NCBI GenBank assembly: GCA_017536845.1
Contig: JAFWCP010000311.1
Coordinates: forward strand, 1 to 6,111
Length of the DNA stretch: 6,111 nt
Reading direction: 5' to 3'
DNA from: Solobacterium sp.
GTDB lineage: Bacteria > Bacillota_I > Bacilli_A > Erysipelotrichales > Erysipelotrichaceae
Both the position numbers and the translations under genes were made by a program. Numbering within the stretch: the first letter of the stretch is position 1; each line of letters starts with the position of its first letter. The notes beneath the pieces were generated by a model. It made no database searches and had not been told where the DNA came from. It worked only from the letters and a program-made list of their open reading frames with translations. Positions 1 through 5,391 of the stretch are shown piece after piece.

Positions 1-747
1 AGTCGGGAAGCATGCAAAGAGCCTGTGCTCACCATTGACGGTTTCAAACTGAAGCCTATGATCAATGCCATGGTCATGAAGAAAGCCTTCAAACTCATTG
101 ACTTTTCCGCTTTGACAGATCGCTTCTTCCAGAGAAGCATTGCCGTTCTCGAAACCGGCATATGGATTCCCTTCGGACAGTCCGCGATACCAGAACATGT
201 TCTTACAGAAACGGAACATTTCAGTCAACAGCGGAATCCGGTTTGCAGGCGTGTTCCGATAGATGTATTTCAATATGGAAAGACGGCTGTCGATCTGGTT
301 AATATTCTGATTGACCTTTAAATCCGGATGAATGAATTTTGTACCTGTATCTGAATCATCATAATCAAGCCACAGTTCATTGTTGATAGTCAGTTTTTCA
401 TAGATCAGACTGTCAGGACCAGATTTCTGGTATTCATAGCGAACCACAGCATTTTCAAACAGGAAAGTATATGAAAAACTGACATGTTTTCCCGGATGAT
501 AGAGGTTTGTATAGTTCTGCAGATCTATGCCGCTGATTCTGGATTTGTCGGTTAGATGCAGTGTAATATCAAACAGTGCGAGGCCCAGTGATGTTTTTCC
601 GGATCCGTTTCTTCCGTAAACGAGTGCGCTGTTTACAAGGCCGTTGTGGACAAGATTACGGTTGAAAGCATAATCTCCTGCTGAAAAATCCCAGACCAGC
701 CTGTCTGCAAAGCCTTTATAGTTTTCGACTTCAAATCTCTTTAGCAT
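1..747 (-). CDS. AAA15/OLD-like ATPase, N-terminal part (cut by window edge)
   Basis: The frame is open from ATG (complement of 745-747) to the left edge, giving 249 codons with no stop. The protein begins MLKRFEVENYKGFADRLVWD, the usual opening of SMC/RecF/OLD-like ATPases (a short strand followed by an 'NYKGF' turn). A perfect Walker A follows at about residues 46-54 (GRNGSGKTS), then LGLALFDITLHL. This is the pattern of the COG1106 / AAA15 group of ATPases, many of which act in phage defence (RloC-, AbiL- and OLD-like systems) together with a nuclease domain or partner. The Walker B, signature region and any C-terminal TOPRIM or other effector would lie beyond the left edge, so the exact role cannot be stated. 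The start is fixed by an AAGGAGGA sequence 6 bases upstream. The gene is separated from the tRNA behind it by a terminator, so it probably has its own promoter. The ATPase call is firm; a defence role is inference. Confidence 0.85.
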   Translation of the reverse strand, partial: MLKRFEVENYKGFADRLVWDFSAGDYAFNRNLVHNGLVNSALVYGRNGSGKTSLGLALFDITLHLTDKSRISGIDLQNYTNLYHPGKHVSFSYTFLFENAVVRYEYQKSGPDSLIYEKLTINNELWLDYDDSDTGTKFIHPDLKVNQNINQIDSRLSILKYIYRNTPANRIPLLTEMFRFCKNMFWYRGLSEGNPYAGFENGNASLEEAICQSGKVNEFEGFLHDHGIDHRLQFETVNGEHRLFACFPT

Positions 748-753
748 ATGGAC

Positions 754-761
754 TCCTCCTT
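754..761 (-). promoter_or_regulatory. Ribosome binding site of the ATPase gene
   Basis: Read on the minus strand this is AAGGAGGA, a near-perfect anti-16S match, 6 bases before the ATG at 747. It decides the start codon and supports a gene that would be easy to miss because it has no stop inside the window. Confidence 0.85.
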
Positions 762-809
762 GCCAACGATGGTAAGCAAGGAAGAAGAAAGATCAATGTC
801 AATCTGCAT

Positions 810-833
810 TGTATAACCTTATTTTATATAAGG
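810..833 (-). promoter_or_regulatory. Candidate promoter / operator region of the ATPase gene
   Basis: On the minus strand this AT-rich stretch carries possible -10 boxes: TATACA (complement of 810-815) and TATAAA/TATATA (complement of 823-830). No good -35 box sits at the right distance (TTTCAG at 848-853 is weak). The inverted repeat CCTTAT-tttat-ATAAGG (817-833) lies across it and could be a repressor site. A start near 803 would give a leader of about 55 bases. The call rests on position and base composition only. Confidence 0.35.
817..833. repeat. Short inverted repeat (6+5+6)
   Basis: The arms CCTTAT (817-822) and ATAAGG (828-833) are perfect complements around a 5-base AT loop. The repeat sits in the leader of the ATPase gene, where an operator would be expected. 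It is too short and AT-rich to be a terminator. Confidence 0.5.
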
Positions 834-835
834 AA
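821..835 (+). repeat. 15-base direct repeat, copy 1
   Basis: ATTTTATATAAGGAA is identical to 1286-1300 in the same orientation. The two copies bracket the terminator, the tRNA and the palindromic gap. This copy overlaps the inverted repeat in the leader of the minus-strand ATPase gene. Confidence 0.6.
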
Positions 836-858
836 TTCCAGAAGGTTCTGAAAGTCAC

Positions 859-890
859 AAAAAAAGATCCGATTCATCGGATCCTTTTTT
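859..890 (-). terminator. Bidirectional intrinsic terminator behind tRNA-Ala
   Basis: GATCCGAT (866-873), loop TC and ATCGGATC (876-883) form a perfect 8-bp stem. It is flanked by seven A on the left (859-865) and six T on the right (885-890), so it can end transcription on either strand. On the minus strand it lies 10 bases behind the CCA end of the tRNA, which it most likely terminates. It also insulates the ATPase gene from tRNA transcription. Confidence 0.9.
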
Positions 891-893
891 GCA

Positions 894-969
894 TGGTGGA
901 GCTTACCGGGCTCGAACCGGTCACCTCATCGCTGCCAGCGATGCGCTCTCCCAGATGAGCTAAAACCCC
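894..969 (-). tRNA. tRNA-Ala (anticodon GGC)
   Basis: The 76 bases read on the minus strand fold into a complete cloverleaf. The acceptor stem pairs GGGGTTT with AAGCTCC (two G-U pairs), the D stem is GCTC/GAGC, and the anticodon stem is CATCG/CGATG around loop CTGGCAG. The T arm is ACCGG-TTCGAGC-CCGGT, followed by discriminator A and an encoded CCA. The anticodon GGC (complement of 934-936) reads GCC and GCU alanine codons. A single tRNA with its own promoter and terminator is seen, with no rRNA or other tRNA near. Its 3' end faces the ATPase gene, the side where integrative elements normally insert. Confidence 0.97.
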
Positions 970-979
970 AGGCAGGAAT

Positions 980-1007
980 ATTATACACGATTTGCTGAAG
1001 ATGAAAA
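980..1007 (-). promoter_or_regulatory. Promoter of tRNA-Ala
   Basis: On the minus strand a consensus TATAAT (complement of 980-985) lies 16 bases after TTTTCA (complement of 1002-1007, 4 of 6 with TTGACA). Transcription would start at about 973, only a few bases before the mature 5' end at 969, leaving a very short leader for RNase P to remove. Confidence 0.7.
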
Positions 1008-1282
1008 GAGTTTTTTCAAAAAGCGTGGATGATTTGCTGGATTTGATGATTCCGGAGAAGAGAATGTTATGACAGCAGAGGGATCAGTATATGACATAGA
1101 GCTTGTTCTGCAAGGAAATTTACAGTGGGGAGGAATCCTTGTTCTGCCTGCTTCATTTCACAGTCAGCCTCATGAATCTTTGGAATCCGTTCGTTGCTGT
1201 GATAAACGGAGACCTTTTGAATGCTCAAGGTTACGGCCGCCATATGATCGGAACAGATCTCTCCTTTTATCAGCAAGGCCGG
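1008..1282. other. Intergenic stretch without a convincing gene
   Basis: Open frames of 69-86 codons on both strands cross this stretch (for example 1069-1296, 1103-1363 and the complement of 1067-1276). None has a good ribosome binding site, none gives a protein I recognise, and the plus-strand 86-codon frame runs into the PP2C gene. The only clear structure is the palindrome at 1195-1275. The divergent tRNA promoter is at the left end and the operon promoter region at the right. A decayed gene cannot be excluded but nothing proves one. Confidence 0.5.
1195..1275. other. Imperfect long palindrome with internal hairpins (possible structured RNA)
   Basis: The outer arms 1195-1212 (TGCTGtgATAAAcGGAGA) and 1260-1275 (TCTCCtTTTATCAGCA) form 15 pairs with a 2-base bulge and one C/T mismatch. 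Inside, 1213-1230 folds as CC-tt-TTGA-atgc-TCAA-GG, and 1246-1259 as GATC-ggaaca-GATC. Together they can form a branched fold. No T-run follows, so it is not an ordinary terminator. It lies just upstream of the candidate operon promoter. It could be a riboregulator or small RNA, a protein-binding palindrome, or chance; no known riboswitch family is recognised. Confidence 0.4.
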
Positions 1283-1317
1283 TTGATTTTATATAAGGAA
1301 AGACAGTTATATATGAT
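1283..1317 (+). promoter_or_regulatory. Candidate promoter of the PP2C-kinase-SEDS operon
   Basis: TTGATT (1283-1288, 4 of 6 with the -35 consensus) is followed by an AT-rich run containing TATATA (1308-1313, spacing 19) and TATGAT (1312-1317, 5 of 6 with the -10 consensus but too far from TTGATT). No pair has both good boxes and ideal spacing, so the promoter may be weak or activator-dependent. Its position, 31-65 bases before the first gene of the operon, is right. Confidence 0.4.
1286..1300 (+). repeat. 15-base direct repeat, copy 2
   Basis: Identical to 821-835. This copy lies in the candidate promoter region of the PP2C-kinase operon. It may be a shared regulator site, a duplication scar, or a coincidence favoured by AT-rich composition. 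Confidence 0.6.
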
Positions 1318-1333
1318 AAAATATACCGAAAAC

Positions 1334-1340
1334 GGGGTGA
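1334..1340 (+). promoter_or_regulatory. Ribosome binding site of the PP2C gene
   Basis: GGGGTGA lies 7 bases before the ATG at 1348. It is the only well-placed purine run near the start and fixes this ATG as the translation start. Confidence 0.7.
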
Positions 1341-1347
1341 CTTCACG

Positions 1348-2157
1348 ATGGCTGATAAAGTAATCAAAATATATGCCGCGACTGATATCGGCACCAAAGA
1401 GGATAACCAGGATTGCGCGGGCTATTATTCCATTGAAGGATCACGCATGCTGCAGGAAAAATCTGCTGCCTGCGAGGATGTCATTTCCGCATCTCATGAC
1501 GGGTGCATCGCAGTCGTATCGGATGGCGTCAGCCAGTTCAGGAATTCTTCTGAAGCTTCTGAAACGGTTGTCAAGGCCATGATGGAACAGTTTTCTTCCT
1601 TCCGGCTGTTGAATATGAATTATGTTGCCCGCAGTGTTCACGCCGCCAATGACTGGGTTCATCAGCAGGCGGAACAAAACAACGGATATGATCGTGCATA
1701 CGCTGCTACGATGTCGGCGCTGTATCTGAACGAAGACCTTGCCATTGCCGTCAACGTCGGCGATTCTCCCATCTTCCGGCTGCGGGGCCGGGAACTGACG
1801 CTGCTTTCCGAAACAGATACAAAGGCGGACCAGAAAATGAGAGATGGCCTGCCGAAGGAAAAAATCAGTGAAAGCGACAAGCATACCCTGACCCAGTGCA
1901 TGGGCCAGTGGGAAATCACGCCGCATGTACGGATCGAGCCGGTTGAAGACCATGATATTTTCATCGTCATGTCGGACTGGACGGAAGATATTACGTTGCT
2001 GAAAAACAGACTGCTGACATACTTTGACTTTAATACCGGCGAGAATCCTGCAAGCATGCTTATTGAATACATGCACAGGAAAGCGGAAGATCAGAGCTAT
2101 ATTGACAACAGTTCGATCATCATTCTGTATGTGGAAGAAACGGAGGCCGCGTCATGA
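1348..2157 (+). CDS. PP2C-family Ser/Thr protein phosphatase
   Basis: A 269-residue cytoplasmic protein with no signal peptide or membrane segment, the usual size of stand-alone bacterial PP2C (PPM) phosphatases such as PrpC/PstP. Motifs in order are ATDIGTKEDNQD (11-22), AVVSDGVSQF (55-64), AATMSALYL (119-127), VNVGDSPIFRLRG (135-147), TQCMG (182-186), IVMSDWTED (206-214) and DNSSIIILYV (253-262). The four metal-ligand aspartates expected in the family are present as D22, D59, D210 and D253, so it is probably an active Mn/Mg-dependent phosphatase. Departures from consensus are Lys17 where Arg usually binds phosphate, DGVSQF for DGxGGH, SDW for SDG, and a longer stretch between D22 and D59. 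It is the first gene of the operon and its stop overlaps the kinase start (ATGA), so kinase phosphosites, and perhaps kinase substrates, are its likely targets (inference from family and context). Confidence 0.92.
   Translation: MADKVIKIYAATDIGTKEDNQDCAGYYSIEGSRMLQEKSAACEDVISASHDGCIAVVSDGVSQFRNSSEASETVVKAMMEQFSSFRLLNMNYVARSVHAANDWVHQQAEQNNGYDRAYAATMSALYLNEDLAIAVNVGDSPIFRLRGRELTLLSETDTKADQKMRDGLPKEKISESDKHTLTQCMGQWEITPHVRIEPVEDHDIFIVMSDWTEDITLLKNRLLTYFDFNTGENPASMLIEYMHRKAEDQSYIDNSSIIILYVEETEAAS
2142..2146 (+). promoter_or_regulatory. Ribosome binding site of the kinase, inside the PP2C gene
   Basis: GGAGG lies 7 bases before the ATG at 2154, within the last codons of the phosphatase gene. Together with the 4-base ATGA overlap this points to coupled translation, keeping phosphatase and kinase levels tied. 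Confidence 0.8.
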
Positions 2158-5100
2158 CGAAAATTGTCTCTCCCGAGGAGCTGGAAAGCCTTCTGAACAA
2201 AGGGCAGAACAATCAGCAGCAGAAGGAAGATTCCAAGAAACCATATACCAGAAAGCCTTCTTCTTCCAAAAAGCCGGAAGCGAAAAACAAACCCGTCTTT
2301 ACGGATTCCATCAAGCATCTTGGCAAACTGGAAGCATTGACGAAGAAACAGCTGAACAGGATCCTGAGGGATCACAACTCCCAATGGGAAATCGGCTATC
2401 AGCTTGGTGAAGGCGGTTTTTCGACTGTATTCACGTTGAAAGACAGGGACGGCGGTGAAGAGGAAGCCGCGTTAAAACTGATTGATCCTTACATGGCTTA
2501 CCGCAGCCAGTACAAAGGCTACAACAACGGCCTGACACTGGGTGAATTGAAAAATGACAGAAACCTGCAGTCCATCTGCCGGCACATTGATGTCGAGTTT
2601 GATATCAATCAGCTGATCCTGAAAAAGGAGATGAAGCACTGTGTCCGCTTCTATCCGGATGACAGCTTTATTGACGATTCCATCCGTGAACATACGGCCT
2701 TTATCATTATGGAACTGATGGACGGATCTCTTCTTTCACGTCCTGCCACATTGCCTTCGAATATCGAAAACTGGCGGATTGCGTATGATATGCTTTCCGC
2801 GATCCTGGAAGACCTGCAGTTCCTTTCCGAACACAATGTTGAGGACAATATCTTTGTCCGTGACCTGAAACCGGCCAATATCCTGTACCGGATTGAAGAC
2901 AGGGTTGTCCGCTATTATCTCTCCGACTTCGGCATGGGTGTCATCGGGGAGTATTCAACGAATACAAAGTTTTCTTCTCCCGGCTATACAGCCCCGGAGA
3001 GTGATAAGGATATCCGCTCCGACCTGTTCTCTCTGGCCCGCGCAGCATTCTTTATGTGCAATGGTTTTACGTTAGGCAGCAGTGAGCATGACAAAGGAAA
3101 GAAGTATCAGAGCGATCAGGAAAAAGAAAAAGAGTACTGGGATAATACACCTGAACAGTTCAGGGATATTATTCAGAAGGCAACAGACCCGAATCCTGAG
3201 AACAGATTCCAGACTGCTTCGGAAATGCTGAAGGAAATCCATGCCTGCAGCTTTGAAACAAGGCAGATCATCATTGATCAGGCAAATGATGAAATGATCA
3301 AAGAAATCGACCGCCTAAAGAAGAAGCATCAGGAAGAAGTATCAAAACTCGAGGAAAGAATCAAGGAACTGGAGGGGAAGACAGGGGAAGACATGTCTTC
3401 CTCTACGGCAAATGAGCAGATCCTGAAGCTGAATAAGGTCATTACCGAAAAAGAAGACAAAATTCGTGAGCTCAATCAATCGCTGACAGAAGAGAAGGAA
3501 AAGGCGATCAGGCTGGAAGGAGCTGCTTCCCATGGTGATGACCGGGTTGCAGAACTCGTTGAGGAAGCGGTAAACTACAAGAAGCAGATCGAAGACAAGG
3601 ATGCTGAAATCAGCCGTCTTACCATCAAGGAAAAACAGCTTGAAAAGCTGCAGCCGAAGCTGCTGGAACTGCAGGAAAAAGTATCTGAACTTGAAACGGA
3701 AAATGAATCCATGGAAAAGCAGATCAGCAGTCTCACCAGCGATGCGTCCAGCGCGGAAACGCTGCGAAAGAGAAATGCGTCTCTGAACAGCAAACTCAGG
3801 GAGGTACAGACAAAGGCTCTGACCGCTGATACCAAAAATAAAGAACTGGAGAACAAAGTCCAGTCCCTGCAGACAAGAATCAACGGAGCCACTTCAATGG
3901 ACAAGGTTCTTATGGCCCATCCCAGCGCACTGCTGATCAACCACTGGTGGGATATCTTTAAGACCATTGTCTTCATCGCTGTATTCATCGGCCTCTATTA
4001 TGAAAAGATGTATGCACAGATGCCTCTGGCTTTTGAAATCTATGCCGGCGTGATCTTTGCCAGCATGATTACCGGCAATATTCCCCTGCGTAAGCAGCTT
4101 AGTGAGTTTGGCTGGTTTGTGTTCTGCACCATCGTGTTTTTCCCGGAGTATCTGTTTGTGATTTCCACGTTTGAAAACCGGTTTGGAAATGCAGACCTTT
4201 TCACGATCAGCCTGCCCTGGCTTGATGATCTGCCGTTTGGCCATATTGGCTTCTGGTTACTGCTTGGCATCTTTGTGCTGTATGACAGTATCCTGAACTA
4301 TGCGAAGAACCTGAAGCACAGGAGTGTGGATGCCGAGGATCCTTGTGTCATGGTAAGCCTGCTTGGTGCTGCCTTTGCAATTGTGGCAATCATTATCGTG
4401 GTTGTCAGGATCTTTGTGCCCGGATTCCTGATCGAAGGAGCGAATGTTCGGTATCCTGCTGAACTTCTGAACATGGAAGGGGTGTCGTATGACGCGGAAA
4501 AGGAACGCTTCATCTTTGATAATGTGACGATCAATGAGTGTCTGACATTTGAAGGTGATACTGCCTTTGAAATCCACGGGAATGTGATATTTCAGAATGA
4601 ACTGACGGAAGCTCCTCTCGTGACTGTGAAACATGGTACTCTCAAAATCTATCCGGAGGCGAATTCCAGCCTGGTCATGAACAATGCCATGGGTCAGGAC
4701 ATCGTTGCCGATGAATATATTTTCTGCGCCAATTCATCCAACCTGAACGGCAGCTTTACATGCAACAGTGAAAAGGCCTGTATGTATTCCGGTATCCTCA
4801 GCAATATTACCGTCCATTCCGCATCCATCCACAACCAGAACACTTCCGGCAGTTCCACCAGCAACAGCTGGATCAGGGATTCTGAATGGAATCAGGGAAC
4901 CTTCAGTGTGGATGGCGTCGAACATCCGATTGCCGAACTGGGCAGCTATGGTACCGGTTATTACCTTGATGAAGAAAGCGGTCTGGTCATTCTGAATAAT
5001 GCTGCCGTATCACAGCCGATCGTGTTCACCGGCAATGTCAGGCTGTCTGTGATTGGAGAGAATACACTGACGAACACAACAGAATCGGATCAGCCCATGA

Positions 5101-5387
5101 TTGAAGTGAAAGGCGGTTCGCTGGCGCTTGAATACACAGAAGGTTCTTCCCTTCAGGTTGTCAATGATCATGGGCAGGATCTTTATGTCGAAGGGAATAT
5201 CTATGTTTCAGACAATCACTTTGAAAGCAGGGACAGGCACAGTTTTACCTGCAATGCAGCAAGCAGCGATATCACCCGCAATGCATGTATCTATGCGACC
5301 AAGGGCGTGCAGATGAACCTGATGGATACCAGAATTGTGAACAACAGTGAAGGCGGAAACGGAATTACATATGGACATGAGAGGTGA
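2154..5387 (+). CDS. Membrane Ser/Thr protein kinase with coiled coil and duplicated outside domain
   Basis: A 1077-residue protein. Residues 1-75 are a charged, low-complexity tail with Lys/Ser-rich runs (KPSSSKKP). The kinase domain spans about 78-365: glycine loop GEGGFSTV (85-92), ATP-anchoring K108 in AALKLI, catalytic loop VRDLKPAN (235-242, D237, K239, N242), DFG at 258-260, APE at 280-282, the F-helix Asp at D290 and the late Arg at R351. Every catalytic residue is present, so it should be active; the His of HRD is Val. A heptad-rich coiled coil runs about 378-577. About five membrane helices follow (near 602-616, 625-641, 652-671, 695-713, 732-757), which puts the C-terminus outside. 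Residues 767-923 and 924-1077 are two copies of a beta-rich module. The PASTA repeats of PrkC/PknB are absent. Operon partners are a PP2C phosphatase upstream and a SEDS protein downstream, so surface sensing linked to wall synthesis is likely (inference). The ligand is unknown. Confidence 0.93.
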   Translation: MTKIVSPEELESLLNKGQNNQQQKEDSKKPYTRKPSSSKKPEAKNKPVFTDSIKHLGKLEALTKKQLNRILRDHNSQWEIGYQLGEGGFSTVFTLKDRDGGEEEAALKLIDPYMAYRSQYKGYNNGLTLGELKNDRNLQSICRHIDVEFDINQLILKKEMKHCVRFYPDDSFIDDSIREHTAFIIMELMDGSLLSRPATLPSNIENWRIAYDMLSAILEDLQFLSEHNVEDNIFVRDLKPANILYRIEDRVVRYYLSDFGMGVIGEYSTNTKFSSPGYTAPESDKDIRSDLFSLARAAFFMCNGFTLGSSEHDKGKKYQSDQEKEKEYWDNTPEQFRDIIQKATDPNPENRFQTASEMLKEIHACSFETRQIIIDQANDEMIKEIDRLKKKHQEEVSKLEERIKELEGKTGEDMSSSTANEQILKLNKVITEKEDKIRELNQSLTEEKEKAIRLEGAASHGDDRVAELVEEAVNYKKQIEDKDAEISRLTIKEKQLEKLQPKLLELQEKVSELETENESMEKQISSLTSDASSAETLRKRNASLNSKLREVQTKALTADTKNKELENKVQSLQTRINGATSMDKVLMAHPSALLINHWWDIFKTIVFIAVFIGLYYEKMYAQMPLAFEIYAGVIFASMITGNIPLRKQLSEFGWFVFCTIVFFPEYLFVISTFENRFGNADLFTISLPWLDDLPFGHIGFWLLLGIFVLYDSILNYAKNLKHRSVDAEDPCVMVSLLGAAFAIVAIIIVVVRIFVPGFLIEGANVRYPAELLNMEGVSYDAEKERFIFDNVTINECLTFEGDTAFEIHGNVIFQNELTEAPLVTVKHGTLKIYPEANSSLVMNNAMGQDIVADEYIFCANSSNLNGSFTCNSEKACMYSGILSNITVHSASIHNQNTSGSSTSNSWIRDSEWNQGTFSVDGVEHPIAELGSYGTGYYLDEESGLVILNNAAVSQPIVFTGNVRLSVIGENTLTNTTESDQPMIEVKGGSLALEYTEGSSLQVVNDHGQDLYVEGNIYVSDNHFESRDRHSFTCNAASSDITRNACIYATKGVQMNLMDTRIVNNSEGGNGITYGHER
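4452..4922 (+). repeat. Outside-domain module, copy 1 (kinase residues 767-923)
   Basis: The first of two homologous coding units in the kinase. Landmarks are YPAELL (767-772), a strand-rich stretch with FEIHGNVIF (805-813), VTVKHGTLKIYPE (823-835), NSSLVMNNAMGQD (837-849) and SFTCN (867-871). A second Cys (C876) follows five residues after C870. The strand-turn pattern resembles beta-solenoid or beta-sandwich surface domains. No named family is recognised with confidence. Confidence 0.7.
4923..5384 (+). repeat. Outside-domain module, copy 2 (kinase residues 924-1077)
   Basis: The second unit matches copy 1 in order and spacing: HPIAEL (924-929), VRLSVIGENTL (962-972), IEVKGGSLALEYTE (983-996), GSSLQVVNDHGQD (997-1009), SFTCN (1030-1034) and a second Cys (C1045). 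The Cys pair of SFTCN...AC is kept in both copies, which would suit a disulfide in each module outside the membrane. The protein ends 14 residues after RIVNN (1060-1064). Confidence 0.7.
5380..5387 (+). promoter_or_regulatory. Ribosome binding site of the SEDS gene, overlapping the kinase stop
   Basis: AGAGGTGA contains the TGA stop of the kinase and lies 4 bases before the ATG at 5392 (about 5 from the GAGGTG core). Ribosomes finishing the kinase can restart directly, so the two proteins are probably made together. Confidence 0.7.
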
Positions 5388-5391
5388 AGTC

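Noticed and set aside
25..321. A 98-codon plus-strand frame at the left edge
   Set aside because: It is antisense to the ATPase gene, which has a Walker A motif and a near-perfect ribosome binding site.
859..890. The GATCCGAT palindrome as an operator or attachment site
   Set aside because: The flanking A and T runs and the position just behind the tRNA make an intrinsic terminator the simpler explanation.
1001..1072. A 23-residue plus-strand mini-frame (MKRVFSKSVDDLLDLMIPEK...)
   Set aside because: The peptide looks helix-like, but there is no Shine-Dalgarno sequence before the ATG and it starts inside the divergent tRNA promoter, so there is not enough support.
1103..1363. An 86-codon plus-strand frame before the PP2C gene
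   Set aside because: No good ribosome binding site, no known family, and it overlaps the PP2C start in another frame across the promoter region and the palindrome.
1441..2076. A 211-codon open frame on the minus strand opposite the PP2C gene
   Set aside because: It lies entirely antisense to a gene with clear PP2C motifs, has no recognisable domain, and its composition is that of a frame shadow.
3575..3988. A 137-codon Ser-rich minus-strand frame
   Set aside because: It is the complement of the Lys/Glu-rich coiled-coil coding sequence, which naturally gives Ser/Phe-rich antisense frames.
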